Assembly: GCF_000972845.2 (NCBI RefSeq)
Contig: NC_040016.1
Span: forward strand, 11,800,701 to 11,864,700
Length of the DNA: 64,000 nt
Source of the DNA: Larimichthys crocea
Taxonomy: Eukaryota > Chordata > Actinopteri > Sciaenidae
Direction: 5' to 3'
Every line of letters begins with the position of its first letter. The stretch's first letter is position 1. Shown here one piece after another: positions 1 through 31,525 of this stretch. A program made the translations under genes and the position numbers. Under the pieces are notes generated by a model, which worked only from the letters and a program-made list of their open reading frames with translations, ran no database searches and had not been told where the DNA came from.

Positions 1-23
1 GTCAGCTAGAAAACAAATTAAGA

Positions 24-29
24 TTTATT
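24..29 (-). terminator. Polyadenylation signal AATAAA overlapping the stop codon
   Basis: On the minus strand the end of the coiled-coil gene reads CAT TAA TAAATC. AATAAA therefore shares its first two A with the TAA stop codon at 30-28. If used, the 3' UTR would be only about 15-30 nt. A distal signal left of the window may be used instead. Confidence 0.35.
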
Positions 30-1913
30 AATGGCTGAATTTGACACCACTGCTTTTGTAAAAATTGTCTACTTTGGCTGAGCCTGAGCGGAAAAACTCA
101 TTTTTGAAACCGGAGCACTGACAATTTTCTGATTCTGCTCCAATAACAAAATGTGAAGGGAGTAATCTTCCTGTTGTACTGACCTCTGGAATATTATGAA
201 CCGCACTCATCTCTGCCTCAGGCTCATTCAGGAAAGAGACAGTTTCATCCTGAGAGTTCTGTGGTGCAACTGCAGCCTCGCCTCCTTGCATAACGTGGTC
301 CAGAGTAACTCGTAGCTCGTGTGCTGTGTGTCTCATCTGCATCATGAGTGTGTTCATCTCTGTAAAAAGGGTCAAATGACTTTAGAAATGCTGAAAGTTT
401 ATACATAGAGTAATGCAAATTATTAGATGCCATGTTTACAGCACAGGTTCAGGTTCCTGTCAGGATTTTAGCAAAACCTCTCCCAGCCTTTCAAGAAACT
501 TCTGACTAGCCAAACAAACAAACAAACTCATAAAAGAGAATCACAAAGAAGAATTTTACAATTTATTTTTCATTTAACTTAATTTATCTCCCTATATTGT
601 GGTCATTATTCCTGTGCTACACTATTTCAAAACCCTTTCCACACTTATTTACAGGTACTACTGAATATAATAGTACTTTTTAAAAAAAAACAGGTTTGTT
701 ATGTCCTCCTAAATTTCTAAAGTTTCTTGAAAAGAAAAAAGTAATTTGGGAATAATTTTAAGCAACATACAGCTATTCTTGGACAAACATTTTCAAAATA
801 CTGTATGTTAAATGGTCGCCTGTAGACCGATATTACATTTTTTCATAATCAGCTGATAATTAGATGCTCTGCACTGACTGAAACACTTTATAAGTTACAC
901 CCGTTACTAAATTATAACTATTTAAAGAGGAAGTGTAACAAATAAAATAACAATGATCTTTTCCCTTTATTAAAACAATTTAATTTGGTACTAATAAAGT
1001 ATCAGATTAATTTTGTTATTATTATTATTATTGTTATTGTTATTATTGTTGTTATTATTATTATTATTTTGCAAATTACTCAAAAACACCACCGGTGGGT
1101 CATTGATGACCAGGGGGAAAATATGGAGTGCTAACCTTAATTTCACTACTTGTAGCCGTTCCCCTATTTTTGTTAATGATTGATTAAAAAACAAATGTGA
1201 CGTGGGGTGTGTGATCATTTTTTGAGGGGAAACTCAAGTGTGGAATACTAGAAAAAGAAATGGGAACTTTATTTTTTGTTAAAATCTATTTAGTCTAAAA
1301 AAGCCCAACACGTATAATGTGTGTTTAATAGAAGACACTCAAATTTACAAATATATGACAGGGGGCCTGGCCACAATCGTAGCTAGAGCCCTGCTCTGTC
1401 TATGATGATGAGTTACATACATTAATTAAACTATGTTGTCTTGACAGGTATATGTTTAGCCTATTGCTTAATAAATTAGCCATCTTTTCTTTTCTTTTTT
1501 CCACCCACCTTTCAGCTCTCTCAATTCTCTCTCAGCCAAAATCCTACACCTGCGCTCATACTTCAGCTGCGTCTGCAGCTGCTCTATCTTCATGAGGAGT
1601 GTGATGGTGTCTGTCCTGAGGCCTGGACTTGAAATATTTTCTTCATCAAATTCAACCGTTTCATGCTGTCAAATGAGAAGAAAAGCAACATTTGCACATT
1701 GCATTAAGGTAAACAACAGGTTGTTTGTTTTTTTTAATGCACAATTAAATCAAATCCTCTCACCTCATTGTTGGGAAACGGTGAGAAGCTGGGCTCTTCG
1801 GCCAACCTGTACTTGTTCTCCATCGGATCAAACTCCTGCGTGTCTGTGCCGATTCTTATCATCTTGAGTGGTGGCTGTGTTGGACTCACTCCTGCCTCTC
1901 TCTTGGGTGGCAT
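28..1913 (-). CDS. Unrecognised coiled-coil protein, 212 residues, 3 coding exons
   Basis: Coding exons on the minus strand are 1913-1764, 1665-1509 and 359-28. The junctions are AATGAG|gtgag to gacag|CATGAA and AAAG|gtgggt to tacag|AGATG, and the frame stays open throughout (150+157+332 nt, ending in TAA). The start MPPKREAG is at 1911-1913. The N-terminal ~65 residues are polar and acidic (DPMENKYRLAEE, ETVEFDEEN). Residues ~68-125 form a strongly charged heptad-like helix (LLMKIEQLQTQLKYERR, then ILAERELRELKEMNTLM), predicted here as a coiled coil. The last ~85 residues look disordered. I see no signal peptide, membrane segment or zinc-binding pattern. A likely non-coding first exon ends at 2206 (GGACAG|gtgagc) and splices to 1930. 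It is divergent from rrp9, a position held by PARP3 in human, but it does not resemble PARP3. Exon structure is fairly sure; identity and function are unknown. Confidence 0.7.
1012..1068. repeat. (ATT)n microsatellite
   Basis: Imperfect trinucleotide array of TTA/TTG units in the last intron of the coiled-coil gene. It makes an apparent poly-asparagine reading frame on the minus strand, which is not a gene. Confidence 0.9.
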
Positions 1914-2755
1914 GAGGGTAAAATATATATCTGTGTGTAGAAAGAGAGGTGGAGATTTGATCAGCTGACGCATCAATTTGTTGCTTCTCTGCACTTGAAA
2001 CTTTCAAACTTTCCACCAAGTCGCTTGATCCTTGCAAAAAAACTCATTCATGCAGACACAATAATGAAAAGTTAGTTCACGTTGCACCCTCCCCCCTCTT
2101 GCCTCCTCAACCCCTCCTACCAGCTCCCGGATCGCCTCCAGCTGGAGCCACTAACATGTCTCTGCAACATGTTTTTAATGGACACACGCTTCAAACCGGG
2201 CTCACCTGTCCGTGCAGCTCGACTTCAGGGGATGGACTTGTAAAGCGCTCTCACTGAGGACAGAGCGCAGTAAATGGAAATACTGCGTAGTAGAGGAAGT
2301 AGTAGTACTACTGCAGTAGTACAGTACATGGATCCTGATACAAATACGGCTCATTGTTCACAGCCGCGCAAAACGTTTCCCCTTAAACACCTGTGAAATA
2401 CCAGTCCCATGTTTACCTTTCGCCGTGCGCGGTGCGCGTGTCTATAACAGCGCTGTGTTGTGAAATTTATATTTTTACAATTATGTGCGGAACAAAGCTG
2501 CGAAAACTTATTCCCCGAGGGAAGTATTTACCACCAGTACAGTTTCCTGCTCGTCCCGTTTCTCTTAATCTGACCAATAGGAGTTGAGAGTTTGGATAAA
2601 AGGCGGGACATTTAGGAGAAACAGCCAATCAGAGCAGGGGTAAGTGATCCTAGCGTCATAGCTTGGTTGCAGTGCATCCATGTGGGGCTCAGTGTTGAGA
2701 CAGAGTTGAAGTTTTTCTGTCTGACACGTTTTGCTGCTCGTCCCCGTGTCTCATC
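1914..2755. promoter_or_regulatory. Bidirectional promoter between the coiled-coil gene and rrp9
   Basis: This is the spacer between two divergent start codons. Toward rrp9 it has two CCAAT boxes (2574-2578 and 2625-2629, 51 bp apart) and a GGCGGG box near 2602. Toward the minus-strand gene there is a strong splice donor (GGACAG|gtgagc, exon end 2206), implying a 5' non-coding exon between ~2206 and ~2300 that joins an acceptor at 1930/1931. A perfect 18 bp palindrome lies at 2305-2322. No clear TATA box is placed for either gene, as expected for housekeeping promoters. The promoter role is inferred. Confidence 0.6.
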
Positions 2756-5700
2756 ATGTCTTCGTCCTTCTTCATCAAGAAGAAAGAAAACGCCAAAGTC
2801 AAGAAACACGCAGAGGCGCCAAAACGGAAGGTGAGAGAGCGTGGGGTGTTAGCACGTGCTGCTCTAACGCATCACACACTGCTGAGTTTGTGAGTGTGTG
2901 AGTGAGTGTGTGTGTTATTATTTATTATATGACATTACAAACCCTGTGTGTGTTCCTCCTCCTTCTGCAGGCTGATGTGGATGGAAAGAGTAAAGTACGA
3001 GCGAAGAAAGCCAACTCCAAATACAACGAGGAGATTTCCAGCGACTCTGAGGCTGAGAGGTTGTTGCTTCATTTGATTTTATTTTATAGGGGAGTCCTGG
3101 CCAAGACTGACAGCAGCACACACTTGTTGTGTGTGTTGGACAAATTGCTGAAATCTATGGTCAATGGTGAGGTCAGGAAGGAAGAAAGTATTCAGGAGCC
3201 TCTGATGTCTTATGTAGTATTTACTGAAGCTTGGCCAAGGAGACACTCTCAAAGTACATCAGAGCTGATGTGCTCATGCTGGTGGATAGACTTTAAACCT
3301 TTACAGATAATACTAAAAATACTACACGCCCAGAAATACTCAAAGAGAGTGTAGTTACCCATGTTTGTGTTACTGTCAGCACATTCTAGTCTGGAGCCAC
3401 TGTTTGTGTGTTCAGCTACCTGTTGTGTCTAGGAAGGCAACATAAGGTCTCTTCAATCCTGGTCACCACAATGTTGAGATAGGTTGGCACCTGTTGTCCT
3501 AAAACAAAGCCAAAAAACTACTACTGCTACTACTGCTACTGCTACTGCTACTGCTACTACTACTGCTACTACTACTGCTACTGCTACTACTGCTGCTGCT
3601 ACTACTACTACTGCTGCTACTACTACTGCTGCTACTACTACTGCTGCTACTACTACTACTGCTGCTGCTGCTACTACTGCTACTACTGCTGCCGAGGACC
3701 TGAAGGCCAACGCGTGACCCCGTGTAACCTAAGGATAGAAAATTCCATAACAAAACTAAGAACAGGTCAAACCAAACCACATGCAAAACACACAGACAAT
3801 ATTACAACACATAGTGGTCTAAAATGGTAAGAAGTACAATACAAGCCATGAAATCAACAACAACACCTCTATGATTCATTCTCTTTCTTTAAATATGGAT
3901 TTAAGGGGCTGTCGGTAGCGTAGTGGGTTAAGCGGCCGCCCCGTGTGTGGAGGCTATAGTCCTCGCTGCAGCTGGCCCCAGTTCGATTCCCGCATCGGAC
4001 GGCTAATTTACTGCGTGTCACTCCTCCTCTCTCTGCTTCCTGTCTGTCTTCAGCTGTACTATCAATAAAGGCATAAAAGGCCAAAAAAATAATCTTTAAA
4101 AAATATATGGATTTAAAAGAGTTTGGATCTTTGAGTTTTAAAACAAACGCCCTCTTCCCTCGCTCAGTACGAACATTTGGTCCAGATAAAATATGAAAGT
4201 CCCTTGAAGGCAGCGGATATTGTCCCATCACACTTTCTAGAAATAAAAGAACAGAGACATGAGGGAAGCAACCAGAGAATCGCCTTGTATATGAAATGTA
4301 CCAGCCTGTGGGGTTGCTAAACAACGGCTATCCTACCTAATTTCTGACGTGCAACGACAACGTTAAAACCCTCTACTTTAAAGCGCAGAACTAACCCGTT
4401 GTTGTGATCTGTGTTTCTTGCTGTGCAGTCATGAAGGGACCAGGAAAAGACAATCCAATGAAGAGCACGAGTATGAGGAAACGCCACAGGAGAAGAAGCT
4501 CCGATTAGCCAAACTTTACCTGGACCAACTGAAAGAAGAAGGTAGGCTTGTAGTCATATATATCTATGTAACGTAGAGTTCTAACTAAGTTATTATACTT
4601 TATGTATTCATTCATTGTGTGATCTGATCTCGTCAGAGGAGAAGAAGGCAGAAGACGACTCATTCGAGACCGATCTGATTGCGGGAAGACTTCAAGAAGA
4701 AGTGGTAAGAGTGTCTTCTCTATTAAAGGATGAATGTTGATGTGGCGCACTCATTTTTCATCATCCCCTGACCACTACCACCACCACGCCTCCCTGTACA
4801 GCCTGAAAAACAGATCTGCAGATACATTGCATGTCTGATAAAAGTACTGTAACTTCAAATGGAGGGAAACAAGTTTTCTAAAGCACCAAACAACCATGAA
4901 GTAATCATGAATTTTGTTCCCGTTTGGTCGCGTTATACTCTTAATTCTAGGTGTTGTTACTCTGTTGTGTTGTCTGCTTTGAACGTAACATCACTACCTG
5001 CCGCCTCTGCATGTTTTTGCCAAAAAGAAAAACATTTGTCAAGCTGATTCACAGGGAATATTCTCCTAGAGTGAAGATACTGTTTTAATCTGTCACGAAG
5101 CATCAGGTCTCTTTTGGACTGTTCCAGGCATCTGAAACCAAACCCACGTCCTTGATCTTAGACACAGGCATTCATTTTGGATTTGCTATGTTAGATAAAT
5201 TACCATCTATGTTATTGATCTTGCTGTGTATGTGATTTTCCCCCCTCAGCTTGAGCAAAAAGGAAAGCTTCAGCGGTTTATTGCCAAAGATGTAAGTACA
5301 GGAATCTTTAACACTCCAATACATGTCCAGTATTTAAGTGGAACCAGCAATTTATAAACAGAGTCGCCTTTTTTATTAACTTACCATTCTGTTTTTTAGC
5401 TCATGCCACCAGATGCTTCAGAGATCAGAGTGCTAAGAGGACACAAACTTCCAATTACCTGTCTGGTCATCACCACTGATGAGAAGTACATCTTTTCATC
5501 TGCCAAAGACTGCTCCATCATTAAATGTTGGTATACCTTTAAAATCCCCAAACACTTTGTTTTCATACTTCAGAGAAGCATGCCGAGTCTTTTTGCTGAG
5601 ACAAATACTCTGATTTGGCAGTCTCAGTTCAGTGTTTTTTATTATGACTTCAGGGGATGTTGAGAGTGGGAAGAAACTGCACACAGTACCCGGTGGAAGG

Positions 5701-8700
5701 AAAGGTACAGAGGATCGACATGTTGGACATACTGCCCATGTTCTGTGTATGGCCGTGTCATCAGATGGAAAATACTTGGTGAGTATCTCCCACCTTGTCC
5801 TGTTTTTTGATAGTTGTAACCTGCATATTGTAACAGAAGCCTCTTTTTTTTAGGCCACTGGAGACATGAACAAACTGATCATGATCTGGGAAGCAGAAAC
5901 CTGTAAACATCTATATAAATTCACAGGACACAAAGGGCCCGTGTCGGTACGTTCACACTTTTCCTTTCTGAGCTGCATGGTATAACTCGGGGAACATCGC
6001 CCTGCACTGTAACTCTGAGATCCTTCTGTGAATCATAACAAATGTATTTTATTTCTCAGGGTCTTTCATTCAGAAAGGGGTCTCATGATCTGTACAGCGC
6101 CTCTCACGATCGCTCAGTCAAAGTGTGGAACGTGGACGAGAACGCATATGTGGAAACTCTGTAAGTAACTAATCAAACGAAAAAAGATTGGACCGCCAAA
6201 CAGTTCTGTTTATTTTATATCCTTTAACTTTCATTGTGATTCACTGTAGCTTTGGGCATCAGGACGCCATCACAGGACTGGACAGTCTGAGCCGTGAGCG
6301 TTGTGTGACTGCGGGAGGAAGGGACCGCTCGGTCAGGGTTTGGAAGATAGCCGAGGAATCTCAGCTGGTGTTCCACGGCCACCAGTGAGTCTCTTTCTGT
6401 CTTTCCTCTGGTGTTTCTGTGTCTCACTGTTTACAATGTTTAGTCCAGATGTGAAGACATGGTGAGTTGCACTGATTAATTAATAGACACATCTTAAAAT
6501 GGAGAAAGGATTTTACTTTTTAATGATTATTTTTAAAAAAGTAGTGAGGTGATGATGTAAAAATCAATCCTAATCTTAAAGTTTTTTCGTCTGTATGCCT
6601 ACCACAGAGGCTTTTGCTTAAACCTTATAGAGTGTATTGATTTATACATGTAATTATTGATTAGTGCACAACTCTAAATAGTGTTAAGTTGTCAGAATAT
6701 ATAAGAATACATAAATCTTAAAATGCCCTCATGTTTATTCCTTTTGAGAGGGGAAAAATATCTTGAAACACAGGCATAAGCACAGAAAATATTGATTTAA
6801 AAAAAAAATAAGATCATGTGTTGCATTGTTCCAACGGCTTCTTAATCTTTAGGTCCGGTCAGCTAGTATAGTAGTTGGGTTGATTATTAGTAAACTAATT
6901 ACCAAAAAAAACTCAATTGGCAAACCAACAGTCACAAAGAGTACATACAGAAACTATTTAGTCTATATGTAGTGATAGGGAATGAGTGATTTCAGACATG
7001 GATTAATTTCAGTCACTGTAACACAACTCTGACAGTGGTGGTTGCTACTAGCAACCAGCACTCAACTGAAACTGCCGGTGGCAGAATATAGAGTCGGTAT
7101 AGATTTATAAAAAATGGACATTTGATGTGTTGTGACGTTTTTCTGTACCTCCTTTATTTTATTGTCGTTTAAATGTCCATCAGCTTTTCCTCGGTCACCA
7201 AAAATGATTAAATAATCCTCCAACTTTGGGATAACGGAGTAGTTTTATATGATTCTGCAGAATTCAGAGAGCAGTTGATTTCATCTTAATGAGTCAGTCA
7301 GATTTGTTATGTAGCACAAACACTTAAATATTGACTTGTAAATCATACAGTTCCTGTAAATATACAGTTAGAGATTCATTTCATCTGTCATTCCGTGTTT
7401 CTGCAGGGGTTCAATCGACTGTATCCAGCTCATAAATGAGGAGCACATGATAACAGGAGCCGACGATGGGTGAGACAGTTGCAGCTTTTTACGGGGGCCT
7501 ATTTTCTTCAGTTTCACTTGGTTTTGTTCCAGGATCTAATCACGTTAACAGATTCAGGCATGGTTTCTCTTACGTGCCCTTTCTCAATTTTCCATACGAC
7601 CTCAGCTCCGTGTCTCTTTGGAGTGTCAACAAGAAGAAGCCTCTCAGCACAGTGAAGCAGGCTCACGGTTGCCATGGCGACGAAGGGCTGGAGCAGCCTC
7701 ATTGGGTGGCTTCGGTAGCGGCGCTTCAGAACTCGGATACCGTCGCCTCAGGTGCCTCTGGCTGTGAGAGTCCTTACCAGCTTCTTACTATCAGCGATAC
7801 ATATTTAATGCATAACACATTAAATTAAATCCTTCAAAGTTGTCTCGTATAAATGCAAATTGAATCCAGGTGATTAATAAACTTGGTCCTACTACACAAT
7901 CAGAATCAGAAATACTTTAATAATCCCAGGGGGAACGTAGCAGATAAGTAGAACAGCTGATGCACTTTGCTAAGCTGTACTTAAGATGTCTGCAGTGACA
8001 TAAACTCACAATGGGTCTTTTCTACAGGCTCACACAACTCACAGGTGCAGCTATGGAAGTGTGGACAGAATTACCGCAGCCTGGAGCCTCTGTTCAGTGT
8101 ACCAGTGGTAAGCTCTTACTTCCTTCACTCTCTTGGAAATGGTAACATTTACATGCGATGTGTTTCCATACACATTATTTACAGCTACCACAACTGACGT
8201 CTCTGCTTTCTCTCTCTCAGTCCGGGTTTGTCAACAGCCTGAAGTTTTCAAGCTCCGGTCAGTTCTTGGTGGCAGGAGTTGGACAGGAGCACAGGTAACT
8301 GAACTAATGATCATGTTTCCATAGAAACTGTCTGTAGGGTTCTTACGAACTACTAAATGTCAGTGCAGGTTCACGTTCAGGACATAAAACGTCCACTAGA
8401 TGGCAGTGTTAATTTGTCTCAGCCTCTGTCACACCTTCAAGTTTTTCCAAGTGCAGCTTCACTTCGATCAACTTTTCTTGAAGGATGTGATTTGAATTTT
8501 GGGAGATAAGATTAGATGATTGAAAGAAATTTAAGAGCAGTTATTCACAGTGGCAATGTATTCGATTAGATTATATCGATGGATAATGCCTCATGTCTGT
8601 CTGATAATTATTATTTTTTTTTTTTTTTTTCATTGAGGTATTTTCTCCTTCACATTAGGAAGGAGAGGGTGAGTCGAGGTCATAGTAGTTAAAAGAAAAG

Positions 8701-9499
8701 CGTCAACCAGTAGTGAATTCAGTACAGAACCAGTAAGAGAACAAGTAACAGAGATATAAAGTATATATCTCAGTAGATATTTCTGTTTGCTATAAGAGTT
8801 GTGATGCTGAACCCATCCGGTCTTACCATACTGGTAGATATCTTGTCTGTAGCCATATTTTATGGTACACATAGCCAGCTCACTTTATGCTGAATATAAC
8901 ATAAGTATTATTATACCTTATTAGTGACCTTTGATTGGGGCACATCTATAGAAATTTGACTTTAATTGGATTCCAAACAATTCATAATGTGGTTGAATCC
9001 AAATTATAAATTCATTATGAAGTTTTCTGCTGCCTAAAGTTACTCTAGTACTAAAAGTTCCAATCACAGTTGACCATATAACCTGAAGGCGAAAGTCAGG
9101 AACGTCTGTAATTACATTTTTAACAACCTGTCTCATCAGTCCAGACCAGGACCCGGATCTAAACTTGAGTTTGAAATTTTATGATTCCACACACATTTTA
9201 AAAATTGAGTGTCCCTTGCTCTGATTTGAACGTCTAATTGAAATGGATTGAATAATCTAAAAATGGCAAAGAAGAAAGTATTGTAAAAGAAGTCTTTTGG
9301 CTTCAGTTTCATTTTCTTTGTTTTAAAATTGATGATGATGATGTTTGTCTGTATTGATGACCCTCTGATTGGAAGATTTTGTTTTTTTTTCTACAGGTTA
9401 GGACGATGGTGGAGAATAAAAGAGGCCAAGAATGGGATCTATATTATTCCTCTTAAAAGGAAACTCCCTAACCCGGAGGAAGCCAAGGTGACTGAATGA
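2756..9499 (+). CDS. rrp9: Rrp9, U3 snoRNP-specific WD40 protein (U3-55K)
   Basis: Exons: 2756-2830, 2971-3059, 4429-4541, 4637-4704, 5250-5291, 5400-5526, 5654-5778, 5854-5946, 6060-6160, 6250-6384, 7407-7469, 7606-7751, 8028-8107, 8221-8294, 9397-9499. All junctions are GT/AG and the total is 1434 nt, 477 residues (human ~475). Rrp9 binds the box B/C motif of U3 snoRNA and helps early pre-rRNA cleavage for the 40S subunit in the nucleolus. Residues 1-55 are lysine-rich (FFIKKKENAKVKK), then acidic serine sequence (EEISSDSEAES) and the conserved EKKLRLAKLYLDQL helix. Seven WD repeats run from ~residue 137 to ~455, including IRVLRGHKLPITCLVIT, GHTAHVLCMAVSSDGKYLA, SASHDRSVKVWN, GGRDRSVRVWK and GADDGSVSLW. 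The C-terminal HRLGRWWRIKEAKNG is typical of the family. The donor of exon 12 (CAG|gtgcct) is weak. Intron 2 carries repeats. Identity is very sure. Confidence 0.97.
3159..3752 (+). mobile_element. Copy 1 of an unnamed dispersed repeat, expanded by a triplet array
   Basis: This segment of rrp9 intron 2 matches the reverse complement of 46595-47071 along its length. Shared stretches include tcaatggtgaggtcagg, gcttggccaagga, agacactctcaaag, tgtctaggaaggca and atagaaaatt. Percent identity was not computed, but matches run colinearly across ~420 bp. The copies differ mainly by the triplet array at 3517-3692, present only here. Class is unknown: I see no clear terminal repeats, and the short reading frames are broken. 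Confidence 0.7.
3517..3692. repeat. (ACT/GCT)n trinucleotide microsatellite
   Basis: About 58 triplets of mixed CTA/CTG units inside the repeat copy above. The second copy has only a single short actaatactgcc at the same place (46651-46672), so the array arose by local expansion. It gives threonine/alanine, serine or valine/alanine runs in the various frames; none is a gene. It is intronic in rrp9. Confidence 0.95.
3905..4104 (+). mobile_element. tRNA-derived SINE with 12 bp target-site duplication
   Basis: The 5' part is tRNA-like, with an RNA polymerase III A box TAGCGTAGTGG at 3916-3926 and a B box GTTCGATTCC at 3981-3990. The body that follows (cctcctctctctgcttcctg, then tcaataaaggcataaaa) and the A-rich tail match a SINE family I know from percomorph fishes. 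Flanking copies of ATATGGATTTAA at 3893-3904 and 4105-4116 are a perfect target-site duplication. The element is in rrp9 intron 2, sense orientation. Confidence 0.9.
7896..7940 (+). mobile_element. Short retroposon-tail fragment
   Basis: The sequence cagaatcagaaatacttta followed by ataatcccagggggaa matches the 3' tail of a common fish retroposon, usually read as agaatcagaatactttattaatcccc. Only the end is left, in rrp9 intron 12. The family name is uncertain. Confidence 0.55.
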
Positions 9500-9530
9500 A
9501 TAGTGGACTGTTAAATGTCTTATTTTGTAA

Positions 9531-9536
9531 ATTAAA
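9531..9536 (+). terminator. rrp9 polyadenylation signal (ATTAAA)
   Basis: ATTAAA lies 32 bases after the rrp9 stop codon, followed by T-rich sequence at 9563-9573. This suggests a very short 3' UTR. Confidence 0.5.
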
Positions 9537-9573
9537 GGTTAAAAAACTGCCTACGTGACATGTTTTTTTTGTT

Positions 9574-10957
9574 TATCCTCCTTTTGAGCGAAAAACATCT
9601 TCACAGCTTAAACAGCTTTAGTGAAGGTGGGCTCGCTGGATTAGGCTGCAAGTGAGAAGAGATTGTTTTATAAGAGTCTGTACATCCTGTCTGAGCATGT
9701 CTTAGGACCCAAACTTGTTTTTTAATCATTTTTTACTCCTTTTCATTTGAGAATTCTGCTAAAAGTTTCTGTGAGAGTATCTGTGGGGCAAAATTAACAT
9801 CATTTTTTTTTTTAAAGAATCATTAGGCGCTTAAGAAGAAATATTGCAGGGATAAGTTTGGGCTTCACCCTGGCCAACATCATCATGGTAACTGCTTTTC
9901 TCTGTAGGTTATTATCAGCCTGTCGGAGCCAAACATAAGTTTTGCAATTAACTCTACAGGAGAATAATTTATCTCTCTCGCTAGTGGACCTGCAGAATTG
10001 TCTAAATCCTGTAATATTTGCAGAACAGTGTAACAAGCAATAAAAGAAACTGTGCAGCTAAAACAGTTTATACCAAATGTCAGGTAGCTCGTGTTATGTG
10101 ACTGAAGGTACCAAATAATAATACTAATAATATAAAATTTGCAGTGTTACTAATGTGCTGAAATCTTTTAAGTACATTTTTAAAAAAGTGATTCAGCATA
10201 ACCATGGAGATAGGAATGTTATATTGGAGGTGATGATTAATGTCTTATTAACACTGTAGTGATTAAACCTGTTTAGTTGTACTGTATTTGCACTTTGTTC
10301 AGTTTTCCTGCAGGTGTCCTCTTTGGCTTTCATGTGTTAGTTACTCTTTTATCAGTTTGTATATAAATGTTAAAGGAAAACACCATTTCTGCCATATATT
10401 CCACTTTTTACAGATAAACATATTGACAATGACATTTCATTTTGTAATTCAAGTCACTTAGGGATGGGCTACAAGGTTTACTTAATGTACATTTAACCTA
10501 TAAAAACAGACCAGGCAGACAGTGGGGAGGTTGTTAATAGATACGTTATTACAATTTAATATCAGGATGCTCCGATCAGTATAAAAGATGAAAAAGTCCA
10601 ACTTGGGTGAATACATTTTATAGGCACTGTACATGTATAATTGCACATACTCAACTAGTAGTTACAGCAACAGTTATAGCTTATAGAGAATTGAGCACCA
10701 AGTACACGTCTTTGTATTAGAGCAGAATTTATAAATCATGCTGTGCCTGCATTTTTTTTTAAACTGGTGAAATTAGAGGAAGAAATCAAATAATCAGATT
10801 CAACTAAAATAACATAAGTAAGTTAATGTGGTTTTGAAGAGGGAAAAAATTAAATCCTGTGTGCAGAAAAAAACTTCCAACTTTAGTTGAAATAGTGTCA
10901 AGAATTGCAAGTTTGAACCCAAACAGTGGTGTTTAATTTTTTAATATAAAAAAAACA
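9574..10957. other. Convergent intergenic spacer between rrp9 and grm2
   Basis: AT-rich DNA without a supportable gene. Mammals carry IQCF genes between RRP9 and GRM2; I see no IQ-motif reading frame here. Confidence 0.6.
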
Positions 10958-10958
10958 T

Positions 10959-11098
10959 TTTATTTACATAGATTACAGGAAAGCACACACACTGTTATAC
11001 CAGTTGACATTAACACATGTCCTTTATTTTGTCTACTTTTCATCACGTTCACTATGGTTAGTCACACATTTTATTCAACAGAAGGGCTAATTTTATTT
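10959..11098 (-). terminator. Cluster of grm2 polyadenylation signals
   Basis: Minus-strand AATAAA occurs at 11098-11093, 11075-11070, 11028-11023 and 10964-10959. These lie 450-600 bases past the grm2 stop codon, giving a plausible 3' UTR with alternative ends. Which are used is not known from sequence. Confidence 0.45.
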
Positions 11099-11398
11099 CA
11101 TAGCATTTCTTTTTCTTTTTTTTTTTTTTTGGTCAATGTCTACAACATTTGGATATATTCACAGCACTGTAAGGACAAGATAAGAACAGCCTTTTGTTTT
11201 TGTATAACACTATTGCTTCACAAGCACCCATTTGACAACAAGACTCTTTAGGACAAGGCACGGTGCATTTAATCACATCTATCTGTAAACCAACGAGATC
11301 ACAGCATATTAAATCTATACAAAAAGGCTTTACAATTGATACATACTGCTCGCTGTAGGAACATCACTTAGCTTTCACAGTTAGAGTTACCCTTGCCA

Positions 11399-11423
11399 CA
11401 GTCAGTCAGTCAGTCAGTCAGTC
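11399..11423. repeat. (AGTC)n microsatellite in the grm2 3' UTR
   Basis: Six tetranucleotide units, 130 bases after the stop codon, so probably transcribed. Confidence 0.85.
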
Positions 11424-11552
11424 TACCCAGACAGAGTTATCTCTCTGCAGCATGTTGGATGATGTGGAGGGTAAGGTGGGGTGGGGGTGGGCACTGCTAT
11501 ACACAGCTTTTAACAGAAGGATGTTGGATAATGGGATGGTCTCATGTGCTTT

Positions 11553-31365
<19,813 letters not shown>

Positions 31366-31394
31366 CTGGAGGCGGATTACTTTCAAATCTTCTC

Positions 31395-31474
31395 TCAGTG
31401 GGTTCAACATGTTTGATATTTCCTGAGTGAATGAAAGGAAAAACTAATTACCCAATTAATCATGCATACAGCCT
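31395..31474. repeat. 80 bp duplicated block, copy B
   Basis: Twin of 21478-21557, same orientation, 9.9 kb away. It lies about 30 bases upstream of the predicted grm2 exon 2 acceptor. Confidence 0.95.
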
Positions 31475-31476
31475 GC

Positions 31477-31514
<38 letters not shown>

Positions 31515-31525
31515 GTCTGTCTATC
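31475..31525. repeat. (TATC)n microsatellite after copy B
   Basis: About 12 units, with CTGT interruptions near the end. It is shorter and less pure than the array following copy A. Confidence 0.95.

Noticed and set aside
991..1218. Poly-asparagine reading frame
   Set aside because: An (ATT)n array in an intron; no support on either side.
3484..3786. Long poly-Thr/Ala, poly-Ser and poly-Val/Ala reading frames
   Set aside because: All are readings of one triplet microsatellite in an rrp9 intron.
9331..9370. TGATGATG and CTGA as a box C/D snoRNA in rrp9 intron 14
   Set aside because: Spacing is only ~40 nt, too short, with no terminal stem or C'/D' pair.
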